A DNA stretch of 36,890 nt from Chloroflexota bacterium. GTDB taxonomy: Bacteria; Chloroflexota; Anaerolineae; Promineifilales; Promineifilaceae. The stretch lies in assembly GCA_022616275.1 (NCBI GenBank), contig JAKEFB010000164.1, forward strand, positions 1 through 36,890, given 5' to 3'. The notes beneath the pieces are model-generated. The model worked only from the letters and a program-made list of their open reading frames with translations. It was not told the origin of the DNA and did no database searches. A program made the translations under genes and the position numbers. Shown piece by piece: positions 16,083-24,763 of the stretch (positions are counted from its first letter, which is position 1; every line of letters begins with the position of its first letter).

Positions 16083-16745
16083 TTAACGTTGTCTCCTAGC
16101 CATTACCAGCCCGGCGCTGCCGGCCGCCAGGCCAACAACGCCCAGGACGATGCCGGCGATAGCCAGGGTCCGGACCGAAGCGGCAGCGCTCTCGGCCGCC
16201 GTCGCCGCGTCCAGGGCCTCTTCGGCCGAGCTTTGCGCGCCGCGCACCGCGCCTTCCACCTCGCGCACCTCGGGCACTGCTTCCGGGAAGTACAGCTCGT
16301 CGTTGGCTTCTATGTTGCTAAACCCTTCGCCCGACTCAAAGACCTCGTCCACCTCCAGCTCTTCCACCGTGCCAAAGAAGCGAAAACGGTACTGGCCCGG
16401 GGCCGTGGGAATCCAGTCGTTGGTGTAGTGGCCGGGGTCGCGGAAGATGGTCCGCAAGGCCATGATCCTGGATACGCCGCTGGGCACGTGAGTGACTTCA
16501 ACCTGGAGCGTCTCTTCCAGGCCCTCTATCGGGGTAGCTTCTTCCTCTTCCGTCGCACCAGGGATGCTGACTCGCAGGTCCACACCATTTTTCAGGCTCT
16601 CAAACGCCGGCTCGACGATGAAGCCGACGACAAATTCGTAAGGACCGACCATCCGGCGCTCGTGGGCGTAAGCCGGCCGGTTGAAGAGGAATAAAGCAAC
16701 CAGAACGGCCACCAGCGGCCAGAGAATTTTGAGCAACTGTTTCAC
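16083..16745 (-). CDS. Secreted, membrane-anchored protein of the copper cluster
   Basis: A 220-residue protein. The GTG start at 16745 has AAGGAG eight bases upstream. A signal peptide ends at 'AYA', so the mature protein would begin HERRMVGPYEF, with an N-terminal His able to bind copper. The middle is a beta-rich domain with 'DPGHYTNDWIP' and 'GQYRFRFFGTVE'. The tail is Ala/Glu-rich and likely a coiled coil ('SAEEALDAATAAESAAAS'), followed by one membrane span and a basic end (MARRQR). I do not know a family name. It lies 61 bases upstream of the CopC-CopD gene on the same strand, so a joint role in copper handling is likely. Confidence 0.7.
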   Translation of the reverse strand: MKQLLKILWPLVAVLVALFLFNRPAYAHERRMVGPYEFVVGFIVEPAFESLKNGVDLRVSIPGATEEEEATPIEGLEETLQVEVTHVPSGVSRIMALRTIFRDPGHYTNDWIPTAPGQYRFRFFGTVEELEVDEVFESGEGFSNIEANDELYFPEAVPEVREVEGAVRGAQSSAEEALDAATAAESAAASVRTLAIAGIVLGVVGLAAGSAGLVMARRQR

Positions 16746-16774
16746 GTCTTTATCTCCTTGAAAAAAATATTTAA

Positions 16775-16890
16775 CGCCAGGACGCAAGGAAGCTAAGACG
16801 CAAGGAATCCTTATAGTTTTAGCGTCTTCGCGCCTTTGCGTGAACTTTGGCCTTGCCAAAGTCTGCGTCTTCGTGTCTTTGCGTTTACGC
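16775..16890. repeat. Repeat-filled gap with GACGCAAGG units and a hairpin
   Basis: GACGCAAGG units (near 16781 and 16798) and their complements (GCGTCTTCG, CTTTGCG) fill the gap. In the middle lies the 13-mer TTGGCCTTGCCAA (16847-16859) in an ACTTTGG/CCAAAGT hairpin; the same 13-mer, inverted, is at 26201-26213. Confidence 0.6.
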
Positions 16891-16903
16891 TGTGGAGGAG
16901 ATA

Positions 16904-17305
16904 TTAGACGCGAGGTGGCTGTTCGAGGGGCAGGACGGACCTCCCCTGGCAGGGCAGGCAGGTGAGTAGAGGCCCGAAGGCCAGGTGATCGCCGGCCTGG
17001 GGCACGGGGCAGGTGACGTCGGCGAGCATCAGCCATAGAGTGCCGCCCTGGTTGGCGGCCGTCTGGTCCGGCAGGTTAACGACGTCGCTATCGGACTCCG
17101 AGTGGTCTTTGTGGCCGGCCGGCTCCGGCGCTGAATGGTGGGCCAGGTTAACCGTCCCCAGGTAAATGTGGCGGTGGAGCGGCTGCCGGCCGGCAAAGTT
17201 GCTGTCCAGCCACGGCCCGTAGACAGGCAGCAGCAGCGCCAGGAGCATTAGGGCCAGGGTCAGGCGCGCCGTCGTCGAAATGGGTCGTGGCTTGTGCTTA
17301 GACAT
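16904..17305 (-). CDS. Small His-rich secreted protein of the copper cluster
   Basis: A 133-residue protein with an N-terminal hydrophobic segment ('LTLALMLLALLLPVYGP') that is a signal peptide or anchor. Two His-rich stretches follow (PLHRHIYLG and LAHHSAPEPAGHKDHSES), and CPCQ occurs near the end. No family name comes to mind. The metal-binding residues and its place as first gene before the two copper-type genes suggest a periplasmic or surface metal-binding role. No clear ribosome binding site precedes the ATG. The gene is transcribed away from transketolase. Confidence 0.6.
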   Translation of the reverse strand: MSKHKPRPISTTARLTLALMLLALLLPVYGPWLDSNFAGRQPLHRHIYLGTVNLAHHSAPEPAGHKDHSESDSDVVNLPDQTAANQGGTLWLMLADVTCPVPQAGDHLAFGPLLTCLPCQGRSVLPLEQPPRV

Positions 17306-17433
17306 ACATGAGACAGGAAAAGTTGATCTGTCTATTTATTAACAGGTTGGCGATGAACTGTCAAATTTCTTATGGTGACAGTATAAAGCTTCAAGTAACG
17401 TGAAAGTCAAGAGGGAATAAGCAATTTTGTCTG

Positions 17434-17439
17434 TATAAT
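17434..17439 (+). promoter_or_regulatory. -10 box of the transketolase promoter
   Basis: TATAAT, 36 bases before the ATG, with GGAGAG (17461-17466) as ribosome binding site. No good -35 box is seen at 17 bases. The GGAGAG spacing (9 bases) selects ATG 17476 over TTG 17470. Confidence 0.5.
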
Positions 17440-17475
17440 AGCGGCCGTAGCGACACCAATGGAGAGTAATTGATC

Positions 17476-19494
17476 ATGAGCACTGAGAAAACAAACACCC
17501 CCTCCCTGCATCACCTGATAGCCAATACCATTCGCGGGCTGGCCATGGATGCCGTCCAGAAAGCCGAATCGGGCCACCCGGGCATGCCGATGGGCATGGC
17601 CGACGTGGCCGTTGTCCTGTGGACCCAATTCCTGAAATATAACCCGGCCGACCCGCACTGGCCGGATCGCGACCGCTTTGTCCTCTCGGCCGGGCATGGC
17701 TCGTTGCTGTTGTACAGCCTGCTCTACCTGACCGGCTACGACGTATCCCTCGACGACATTAAGCAATTCCGCCAGTGGGGCAGCATTACGCCCGGCCACC
17801 CGGAGAATCACCTGACGCCGGGGGTGGAGACGACCACCGGGCCACTGGGCCAGGGGCTGACCAACGCCGTGGGTATGGCCCTGGCCGCACGCTGGCTGGC
17901 CAGCCGCTTTAACCGGCCGGGTCACGAGATCGTCAACCACCACACCTACGCCATCGTCAGCGACGGCGATTTGATGGAAGGGGTCTCCCACGAAGCCTTT
18001 GCCCTGGCCGGCCACCTGGACCTGGGCAAGTTGATCGTCTTCTACGACGACAATCACATCACCATTGACGGCCCGACTGAACTGTCTTACAGCGACGACG
18101 TCAGCCAGCGTTTTGCCGCCTACGGCTGGCACACCCAGCGCATAAACGGCCACGACCTGTCGGCCATTGCCCCGGCTATCCGGGCCGCCCAGGCGGAAAC
18201 GGAGCGGCCGTCGCTCATCAGTTGCCGCACTCACATCGGCTACGGCAGCCCCAACAAGCAGGACACGGCCGCCGCCCACGGCGAGCCGCTGGGCGAGGAG
18301 GAGGTTCGCCTGACCAAGGAGCGGCTGGGCTGGCCGGTGGACGAAAAGTTTTACGTGCCGGAGGAGGCGCTGGCGGCCATGCGCCAGGCCGGCGCGGCCG
18401 GGGCGGAGAAGCAGGCCGCCTGGGAGACAGCGCTCAAACAGTACGAGGCCGCCCACCCGGCGCCGGCGGCCGAGTTCCGCCAATTCCTGGCCGGCGAACT
18501 GCCGCAGGGCTGGCAGGACCACCTGCCCACCTTTGAGCCCGGCAAGTCACTGGCTACCCGGGCCGCCTCCGGGACGGTGCTCACCGGGTTGTTCAACCAT
18601 ATCCCCAACCTGGTCGGCGGCTCGGCCGACCTGACCGGCTCCAACAAGACGCTGCCCAAAGGGGTCGGCCACCTGACGCGGGACGACTTTTCCGGCCGGT
18701 ACATTCACTTTGGCATCCGGGAGCACGGCATGGGCGGCATTCTCAGCGGCATGGCCCTGCACGGCGGCCTGCGGCCGTATGGTGGTACGTTCCTGGTCTT
18801 TTCCGATTATATGCGGCCGGCCATCCGCCTGGCGTCGCTGATGGAGCTGCCGGTCATTTACGTCTTTACCCACGACAGCATTGGCCTGGGCGAGGATGGA
18901 CCGACCCACCAGCCGATTGAGCACCTCATGAGCCTGCGGGCCATTCCCCACCTGACGCTCTTCCGCCCGGCCGAGGCTACCGAGACGGCCGTCGGCTGGC
19001 GAGTGGCCCTGGAGAACCGGCGCGGCCCCACGGCGCTGGTCCTCACCCGGCAGAACCTGCCGACGTTTGATCGCTCTCGCTACGCCCCGGCCGGAGAAGC
19101 CGCCAAAGGCGCATACGTCTTAAGCGACGCCTTGAACCCGGCCGTGATTCTCATTGGCACCGGGTCGGAGGTCCATATTGCCCTGGAAGCCCAGGAGTTG
19201 CTGGCCGAAAAAGGAGTGGCGGCGCGGGTGGTCTCCATGCCCAGTTGGGAACTGTTTGAGGCCCAGCCGGCCGCTTATCGCCAGAGCGTTTTCCCGGAAC
19301 ATATCCGGGCCAGGGTCTCCATTGAGGCCGGGACCCCACTGGGTTGGGAGCGATACACCGGCCGGGACGGCGCTATTATCGGCCTGGACCGCTTTGGCGC
19401 GTCAGCCCCTTATGAAGAAATTTACCGCCAGTTGGGGCTGACGGCCGGGGCGATGGTAGATGCTGCGCTACGCCTGGTTAATAAGGGTATCTGA
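17476..19494 (+). CDS. tkt: Transketolase
   Basis: A 672-residue, full-length transketolase, moving two-carbon units between sugar phosphates with thiamine diphosphate in the pentose phosphate or Calvin pathway. Clear motifs: '[21 protein letters not shown]' in part at the N terminus, SAGHGS, the thiamine diphosphate site [13 protein letters not shown], the catalytic Glu in '[10 protein letters not shown]', and '[15 protein letters not shown]'. The C-terminal third is the usual swivelling domain. A hairpin follows the stop directly. Ribulose-phosphate 3-epimerase, an enzyme of the same pathway, lies two genes on, with a DUF4058 gene between. Confidence 0.96.
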   Translation: MSTEKTNTPSLHHLIANTIRGLAMDAVQKAESGHPGMPMGMADVAVVLWTQFLKYNPADPHWPDRDRFVLSAGHGSLLLYSLLYLTGYDVSLDDIKQFRQWGSITPGHPENHLTPGVETTTGPLGQGLTNAVGMALAARWLASRFNRPGHEIVNHHTYAIVSDGDLMEGVSHEAFALAGHLDLGKLIVFYDDNHITIDGPTELSYSDDVSQRFAAYGWHTQRINGHDLSAIAPAIRAAQAETERPSLISCRTHIGYGSPNKQDTAAAHGEPLGEEEVRLTKERLGWPVDEKFYVPEEALAAMRQAGAAGAEKQAAWETALKQYEAAHPAPAAEFRQFLAGELPQGWQDHLPTFEPGKSLATRAASGTVLTGLFNHIPNLVGGSADLTGSNKTLPKGVGHLTRDDFSGRYIHFGIREHGMGGILSGMALHGGLRPYGGTFLVFSDYMRPAIRLASLMELPVIYVFTHDSIGLGEDGPTHQPIEHLMSLRAIPHLTLFRPAEATETAVGWRVALENRRGPTALVLTRQNLPTFDRSRYAPAGEAAKGAYVLSDALNPAVILIGTGSEVHIALEAQELLAEKGVAARVVSMPSWELFEAQPAAYRQSVFPEHIRARVSIEAGTPLGWERYTGRDGAIIGLDRFGASAPYEEIYRQLGLTAGAMVDAALRLVNKGI

Positions 19495-19497
19495 CGC

Positions 19498-19532
19498 AAA
19501 GACGCAAAGGATAACTTTTTCTTTGCGTCTTT
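19498..19532 (+). terminator. Hairpin after transketolase
   Basis: A perfect 12-bp stem (AAAGACGCAAAG and its complement) with an 11-base loop, starting four bases after the stop. It is built from the GACGCAAAG repeat also seen near 16780. The T run is in the loop and there is no T tract after it, so strength is uncertain. Confidence 0.55.
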
Positions 19533-19566
19533 ACGGCTTATTTTTGTGAAAGGGTAGGGTGCATTG

Positions 19567-20277
19567 ATGGTGGACGAACGGATCGAAGAACGTGGGCTGT
19601 GGGAATCGTTTCACAGGCACCTGGTCGTCGAGATATTCGAGCAGTTGCGTGACCAACTGGGCGACGCTTACCTGGTTGACTTCGACCCAACCATTTACTT
19701 AATCCCACGGCCGGCCGGGCAGGCGCGCCCGGTTTCGCCGGATGTGGCGGTAACGTTGTTAGCGCCAGAACCCAGTCCAGCGCAGGGCTTAACACCGGCG
19801 CCTGCCCTGGTAGAAGCGGACGACGTCCTGGAGGAATTTGAGCAGCTTGCCATTCACGTGCGGCGGCGTGACATGCCCGACCCGGGCGATCCATTTCGTA
19901 GCCAGGTGGTGTCGGTCGTTGAGGTAGCCTCGCCTTCAAACAAGGGGCTATTTGGTGCGGCCGACCGGCGCAAGTTTCTGGCCAAGCGCCACGATTACCT
20001 ATCCAGCCCGGTGAGCTATACCGAAATTGACCTGCTGCGCGAGGGAGAGCGCGACCTGCCGCAAGCCGTTGAACAACTGGAAGAACACAGTTTTATGGTC
20101 TGGTCATCTCAGGTGCAAAACCACCTACGACATCATTGGGGGTGGGGATGGGAACCGGCCGAAGTGATTCCGGTGGTGGTTCTACCGCTGGACTATCCAC
20201 GCGTTTTTGCCCTCGACTTGGGCGCTTGTTACCGGCAGGCTTTTGAGCGCAATCGTTGGGCGCTCCGGTTGGAGTGA
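19567..20277 (+). CDS. DUF4058 family protein
   Basis: A 236-residue soluble protein resembling DUF4058, a family of unknown function with many copies in cyanobacteria, planctomycetes and Chloroflexota. The features are the N-terminal 'LWESFHRHLVVEIFEQLRDQL', 'YLVDFDPTIYLIP', 'SPDVAVTLL', 'VVSVVEVASPSNKG' and 'YTEIDLLREGERD'. The VEVxSPxNK and EIDLLR pattern resembles a nuclease-like (PD-(D/E)XK) core, but no activity is proven. ATG 19567 is chosen over the TTG one codon upstream. It sits between two pentose phosphate genes, probably by chance. Confidence 0.7.
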   Translation: MVDERIEERGLWESFHRHLVVEIFEQLRDQLGDAYLVDFDPTIYLIPRPAGQARPVSPDVAVTLLAPEPSPAQGLTPAPALVEADDVLEEFEQLAIHVRRRDMPDPGDPFRSQVVSVVEVASPSNKGLFGAADRRKFLAKRHDYLSSPVSYTEIDLLREGERDLPQAVEQLEEHSFMVWSSQVQNHLRHHWGWGWEPAEVIPVVVLPLDYPRVFALDLGACYRQAFERNRWALRLE

Positions 20278-20287
20278 AGGCGGCTAT

Positions 20288-20998
20288 ATGGCTGAAAACG
20301 TGGAACCGGGAAGTAGACCTCGCCAGGCGGTGAAGCTGGCTGCCTCAGTCCTGGCGGCCGATTTTGCCCTGCTGGAAGCGCAGGCGCGGGAGGCGCTGGC
20401 GGCCGGGGCAGCGTGGCTGCACGTGGACGTTATGGACGGCCACTTTGTGCCCAACATCAGCATGGGGCCGATAGCCGTCCGGGCCTTGCGGCCGCTGGCC
20501 AATGAGACCGGCGCTTTCCTGGACGTTCACCTGATGATTGAAGAGCCGGACCGCTACCTGGAGGCCTTTGCCGAAGCCGGGGCCGACATTCTGACCGTCC
20601 ACGTCGAGGCCGGCCGCCACTTGCACCGCACCGTCCAGGCCATCAAAGAGCTGGGCGTCCGCGCCGGGGTAGCGCTGAACCCGGCCACCCCGGCCGCCGC
20701 CCTGGCGGAGATTCTGCCCGACGCCGACCTGGTGCTGGTCATGTCGGTCAACCCCGGCTTTGGCGGGCAGTCGTTCATCCCCGCCAGCGTACACAAGCTC
20801 CAACAATTGCGCCGGATGCTGGACGCAGCCGGTTCTTCGGCCTGGTTAGAAGTGGATGGGGGAATCAAGCCGGAAAACGCCGCCCTGGTAGCCGCGGCCT
20901 GGGCCAACGTCCTGGTCGCCGGCAGCGCCATCTTCGGCGGCCCCCACTCCATCGTCGAAAACGTGGCCGCCTTCAAGTCAGCGCTGGGCCTGGCGTAA
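20288..20998 (+). CDS. rpe: Ribulose-phosphate 3-epimerase
   Basis: A 236-residue TIM-barrel epimerase interconverting ribulose 5-phosphate and xylulose 5-phosphate. The metal ligands and catalytic residues are in place: His45 and Asp47 in 'HVDVMDGHFVPN', His81 in 'LDVHLM', and Asp in 'LEVDGGIKPEN'; 'VMSVNPGFGGQ' is the flexible phosphate loop. Its product feeds transketolase, encoded upstream. The ATG follows AAGG of the gap. The N terminus has about a dozen more residues than usual. Confidence 0.95.
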   Translation: MAENVEPGSRPRQAVKLAASVLAADFALLEAQAREALAAGAAWLHVDVMDGHFVPNISMGPIAVRALRPLANETGAFLDVHLMIEEPDRYLEAFAEAGADILTVHVEAGRHLHRTVQAIKELGVRAGVALNPATPAAALAEILPDADLVLVMSVNPGFGGQSFIPASVHKLQQLRRMLDAAGSSAWLEVDGGIKPENAALVAAAWANVLVAGSAIFGGPHSIVENVAAFKSALGLA

Positions 20999-21017
20999 CC
21001 GGCCGCTTAATTTTGGC

Positions 21018-21023
21018 TATAAT
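21018..21023 (+). promoter_or_regulatory. TATAAT box for a leaderless transcript
   Basis: A perfect TATAAT ends seven bases before ATG 21031, so transcription would start at or near that ATG. This matches the spacing at 27348 and 35270. Confidence 0.55.
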
Positions 21024-21030
21024 TTCAGGC

Positions 21031-21063
21031 ATGTCTAAGACGAAGGGTTCATCTTTGGGATGA
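21031..21063 (+). CDS. 10-codon leader frame coupled to DUF402
   Basis: The ATG right after the TATAAT box opens MSKTKGSSLG and a TGA that overlaps the DUF402 ATG (ATGA at 21060-21063). It would load ribosomes on a leaderless mRNA and hand them to the next gene. No ribosome binding site precedes either start. Confidence 0.4.
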   Translation: MSKTKGSSLG

Positions 21064-21638
21064 TAGTGCATGACTTCGACTTCCATCCCGACGAAACGAG
21101 CGTGCGTGTTTTTGTTTCTCAGGATGTGCCTCGGCTCGATAAGGAGGTGTTCGTCGCGCGGGTCCGGTACGGCGACGTCGTCCTTCATCACTACGCGTGG
21201 CGTTCGCGCTGGTTCAAGGTGAACCTGACTACGAACCTCGATGGAGCCATCGTGGAGACGCCCGCTTCGCCGGGCGTGCCGGCTTTCGCGTTCAACATTG
21301 ATATTGCGACACCGATGGAACGCCGCGGCCGTAAAGTGTTTGCGGTTGATTTGTTCGTTGACGTTCTCGTTCGCGCCGACGGGTTGAACTATGTGGTCGG
21401 TGGCGAGAGTGAGGCGCGTCAGGCCGCGTTGGCTGGTTTGATCTCGCCTCGCGAGCTGTGCGCTGCGGAGCGGGCTGTGAAGGAGTTAATAGACATCATT
21501 GGGCGCGGCTCGCTCCGCGAGCTTATTGATGAGACCTGGCCCCTTGAGGCAGCTTGCCCGGCTCAGGCGGCTGCGATGCAACGGGTGCCACTGAGGAATG
21601 TGTCGCCCCTGGCCCCTGGAGTGCGATCGTCTTGGTGA
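21060..21638 (+). CDS. DUF402 family protein
   Basis: A 192-residue protein. The second half fits the DUF402 pattern: 'VFAVDLFVDVLVRADGLNYVV', then 'EARQAALAGLISPRELCAAERAVKELI'. Some members of the family are nucleotide phosphatases, but the function of this one is not clear. Its codon use has more T-ending codons and lower GC than the genes around it, and a probable integron attC site begins 25 bases after the stop. This suggests it came as a gene cassette. The last 30 residues look unlike the family. Confidence 0.6.
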   Translation: MIVHDFDFHPDETSVRVFVSQDVPRLDKEVFVARVRYGDVVLHHYAWRSRWFKVNLTTNLDGAIVETPASPGVPAFAFNIDIATPMERRGRKVFAVDLFVDVLVRADGLNYVVGGESEARQAALAGLISPRELCAAERAVKELIDIIGRGSLRELIDETWPLEAACPAQAAAMQRVPLRNVSPLAPGVRSSW

Positions 21639-21662
21639 GGACGGTCCGCCTTGGGCGGCGCT

Positions 21663-21726
21663 GTATAACTCGCGGTTGCCCTCCCCCGCTCGCGGCGCTC
21701 GCAGCGGGTGAACCGGGTCGTTAGGC
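21663..21726 (+). mobile_element. Probable integron attC site
   Basis: The right end is GTTAGGC (21720-21726), a perfect GTTRRRY core site. The left end GTATAAC (21663-21669) fits the inverse core RYYYAAC with one deviation. Between them the strand folds back on itself: CGGTT (21673-21677) pairs with AACCG (21711-21715), and CCCGCT (21685-21690) pairs with AGCGGG (21703-21708), leaving unpaired spacers of 3 and 4 bases next to the core sites. The length of 64 bp is usual for attC. No integrase gene is in the window. Confidence 0.65.
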
Positions 21727-21764
21727 GGCTCATCATGTTTTCAGGATTTTGCAAACGAAATAAG

Positions 21765-22154
21765 ATGAAAACGAATCAAACAGCACCCAACAATATAGAT
21801 GAGTATATTGCCAGCTTTCCAAATGATGTTCAGGAGATTCTAGAAAAGATAAGGATGACGATTAGAGATGCGGCGCCGGACGCGGAAGAAACAATTAGCT
21901 ATCGAATGCCGACCTTCACGCTGAAAGGTAGCTATTTGGTTTACTTTGCTGCTTACAAAAAGCATATCGGGTTTTATCCTGCGCCCATAGGAAATGCGGA
22001 ATTCAAAGAGGAGATGGCGGTTTATGAATCAGGTAAGGGCACGTTGAAATTCCCGTTAGACAAGCCAATTCCTTTCGACCTGATAAGCAAAATTGTGCAG
22101 TTCAGGGTAAGGGAAAATTTGGCCAGAGCCCAAGCAAAAGGGAAGAAGAAATAA
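21765..22154 (+). CDS. DUF1801 (YdhG-like) protein
   Basis: A 129-residue protein with the DUF1801 pattern: 'IDEYIASFPNDVQEILEKIR', 'IRDAAPDAEETISYRMPTF', 'YFAAYKKHIGFYP' and 'LKFPLDKPIPFDLISKIV'. The fold is related to frataxin-like/YdhG proteins; the function is unknown. DUF1801 genes occur often in integron cassettes, and this one follows a probable attC site by 38 bases. Its GC content is clearly lower than that of its neighbours. ATG 21735 would add ten residues. No attC site is seen after it; the restriction-modification gene starts 11 bases past its stop. Confidence 0.85.
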   Translation: MKTNQTAPNNIDEYIASFPNDVQEILEKIRMTIRDAAPDAEETISYRMPTFTLKGSYLVYFAAYKKHIGFYPAPIGNAEFKEEMAVYESGKGTLKFPLDKPIPFDLISKIVQFRVRENLARAQAKGKKK

Positions 22155-22165
22155 GGAAGTTGACG

Positions 22166-24739
22166 ATGCTCCCTGTTGCAGGAGACGGCCGGATACGTGA
22201 ACCTATCTGCGATGACCCCGTAGCCTATAGCTTTCATTTGGGCCAGGCTCTGCTCGCCGGCCGGTCCGAGAGGCAACGGAAGCAATCGGGCCAGTTTTTG
22301 ACTCCACTGCCGGTAGCACGCTATATGGCTAAACGGCTGGGGTCGCTGCGCCAGGGATGCCGGGTGTTGGACCCGGCGATTGGTTCCGGCGTTTTGGCCT
22401 GCGCGCTGGTCGAGTCTATCGTTCAGGCCGGTTTCCCGACAGAACTGACTATCGAGGGGTACGAGATAGACAGGGAACTGGCCGCGGCCGCGCGGGAAGC
22501 TTTAGCTGCAGCTACCACCTATGCGGCCGCCCACGGTGTCCGCGTTCAGACGCAACTCCACCAGGCCGACTTTGTCCTGGCCCAGACGGCCACGTTCCAG
22601 CCATCCCTGTTCCCGGCTATGGGGGATGCCAGGGCGCAACTCACCTCGGACTACGACGTGATTATCGCCAATCCCCCTTACTTCAAACTTAACGTGCAAG
22701 ACCCCCGCGCCCAGGCCAGCTTTGGGCTGGTTGCCGGCCATACGAACATCTACACACTTTTCATGGCCCTGGGTGTTGAATTGCTGGCCGATAATGGGCA
22801 GGCTTGCTTTATTGTTCCCCGCAGCTTTTGTTCCGGCGCTTACTTCGCCAAATTTCGACGCGAGTTGATCCAACGCGTGACACCCAGCCACGTTCACCTG
22901 TTTGAGTCGCGCCAGGAGGCGTTCAAACCAGACGACGTGCTGCAAGAGAACGTCATCATTACCTTCTCCAGGCGGCCGCCAACCGGGACGGCGCGCCCGG
23001 CCATTACCATCTCCGCCTCGCCGGGAACGCCTGATCTCCAGCGCCACTCGTTTTCCCGGCAAATATCCCTGGAGCAATTTCTTGGCCAACGCAACGGCGC
23101 TGTCTTCTTCCGCTTGCCGGTTACGGAACTGGACCAGGCTATTCTGGCGGTCGTAGATGGCTGGCCCGGTTCACTAGAACGGTACGGCTGGCAGGTTTCT
23201 ACCGGCCCGGTCGTCCCGTTTCGGGCGCGAAGCCTGCTGCGGGAGACAGAAGCGGTGGGCCAGGGGGAAGCAGTGCCGTTGCTGTGGATGCACCATGTCA
23301 CTCCCGCCTCTATTGCCTGGCCGGTCGCGCAGGGCAACAAGCCCCAGGCGATTGCCACCGCCGCTGCGAAAGAGGGCTTGCTGTTGCCGGCCGCTAATTA
23401 CGTGCTGACCCGGCGATTTAGCGCCAAGGAGGAGCGCCGCCGCCTGGTGGCTGCTCCTTTGTTGAGGGGTGGATACAGTTATGACACGATTGGCCTGGAG
23501 AATCACCTGAACGTCATTTACCGGCAACAGGGTGAGTTGGCGCAGGAAGAGGCGCTTGGTCTTTCAGCCCTGTTGAACAGTGCGCTCGTGGACCGTTATT
23601 TCCGTATCAGCAACGGCAATACCCAGGTCAACGCGGCCGAGCTTCGCGCCCTGCCTTTACCTCCACTTGAGGTGATCCGGCAAATTGGGAGCCGGGTAGC
23701 GACTTCCGGCACAGAGACGTTAAATCAACTGGTTTTTGCAATCCTTCGAGAGACAGACTGGTTACCGGCCGATTTTCCAACAATTGATGAGACACGATTT
23801 AGCATGGGAAAAATTCAAGAAGCTCAAGACCTCCTGAAAGCGTTGGGTTTGCCCAAAGCGCAACAAAATGAGATGGCGGCCCTTACCTTACTGGTGTTGG
23901 CCCAGTTATCCGAGGAAACGCCCTGGGCGCAGGCGCGGTCCCGCGTTCTGCGGATTCACGACATACTGTTGGAAATACAGGCTCGTTACGGCCGCCAGTA
24001 CGCTGAAAACACCCGTGAAACGATTCGCCGCCAGGTTATCCACCAGTTTGTCCAGGCCGGGCTGGTTCTGCGCAATCCTGACGATTTGGCCCTGCCGACC
24101 AACAGCCCTCGTACTCATTACGCTTTATCGGAGCCAGCGCTGGAGACGATCCGGGCTTATGACTCTGAAAGCTGGCCCGATGCTGCTCAATCCTTCCTGG
24201 AAAACCAGCGCGCTTTAATTGAGACCTACCACCAGCAACGAGAACAGCACAAAGTGCCGCTCGTTATGGAGGGTGGTCTTGAATACCACCTTTCACCCGG
24301 CCTTCACAATGAGTTGCAGGTGGCCATTATCGAAGAGTTTGGCCCACGCTTTGCTCCAGGCGCAAAAGTATTGTACGTGGGGGATACAGCCAACAAAACG
24401 TTGCACATAGACCTGGCTGCCTTTGACGATTTAGGCATGACCGTAACCAGCCACGATAAACTGCCAGATGTCGTTCTATATGATCGAGAACGTAACTGGC
24501 TTTATCTCATTGAGGCGGTCACATCACACGGCCCTATTTCGCCCAAGCGCCAGGTGGAGTTACAAGAAATGCTTAAGGGTTGTCCGGCCGGGGTTATCTT
24601 TGTAACCGCTTTTCCCGATTTCAACACCTTCAAGAATTTTCTGTTCGACGTTGCCTGGGATACGGAAGTGTGGATCGCCGACAGGCCCACACACCTGGTT
24701 CACTTTAACGGCAACCGCTTTCTTGGTCCCCGTTCATAG
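22166..24739 (+). CDS. Single-chain DNA methyltransferase-BsuBI/PstI restriction endonuclease
   Basis: An 857-residue fusion. Residues about 40-540 are an adenine-N6 methyltransferase: the AdoMet motif 'VLDPAIGSG' at 67-75 and the catalytic NPPY at about 169-172. A helical linker follows. From about residue 700 the sequence is a BsuBI/PstI-type endonuclease: 'VLYVGDTANK', 'LPDVVLYD', 'LIEAVTSHGPISPKR', 'VTAFPDFNTFKNFL' and 'TEVWIADRPTHLVHFNGNRFLGP'. BsuBI and PstI cut CTGCAG; the same target is likely but unproven. In those systems the two enzymes are separate proteins. ATG 22166 has AAGGAA seven bases upstream; TTG 22160 is less likely. Confidence 0.88.
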   Translation: MLPVAGDGRIREPICDDPVAYSFHLGQALLAGRSERQRKQSGQFLTPLPVARYMAKRLGSLRQGCRVLDPAIGSGVLACALVESIVQAGFPTELTIEGYEIDRELAAAAREALAAATTYAAAHGVRVQTQLHQADFVLAQTATFQPSLFPAMGDARAQLTSDYDVIIANPPYFKLNVQDPRAQASFGLVAGHTNIYTLFMALGVELLADNGQACFIVPRSFCSGAYFAKFRRELIQRVTPSHVHLFESRQEAFKPDDVLQENVIITFSRRPPTGTARPAITISASPGTPDLQRHSFSRQISLEQFLGQRNGAVFFRLPVTELDQAILAVVDGWPGSLERYGWQVSTGPVVPFRARSLLRETEAVGQGEAVPLLWMHHVTPASIAWPVAQGNKPQAIATAAAKEGLLLPAANYVLTRRFSAKEERRRLVAAPLLRGGYSYDTIGLENHLNVIYRQQGELAQEEALGLSALLNSALVDRYFRISNGNTQVNAAELRALPLPPLEVIRQIGSRVATSGTETLNQLVFAILRETDWLPADFPTIDETRFSMGKIQEAQDLLKALGLPKAQQNEMAALTLLVLAQLSEETPWAQARSRVLRIHDILLEIQARYGRQYAENTRETIRRQVIHQFVQAGLVLRNPDDLALPTNSPRTHYALSEPALETIRAYDSESWPDAAQSFLENQRALIETYHQQREQHKVPLVMEGGLEYHLSPGLHNELQVAIIEEFGPRFAPGAKVLYVGDTANKTLHIDLAAFDDLGMTVTSHDKLPDVVLYDRERNWLYLIEAVTSHGPISPKRQVELQEMLKGCPAGVIFVTAFPDFNTFKNFLFDVAWDTEVWIADRPTHLVHFNGNRFLGPRS

Positions 24740-24763
24740 CCCGACACTACTCATTCTCTGACA

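Noticed and set aside
17407-18522. Long minus-strand frame opposite the transketolase gene
   Set aside because: Transketolase motifs are intact on the plus strand; the antisense product has no domain.
20940-21060. A second attC site left of the DUF402 gene
   Set aside because: No GTTRRRY core with a pairing partner is visible between the epimerase stop and the DUF402 start, so the left cassette boundary is not supported.
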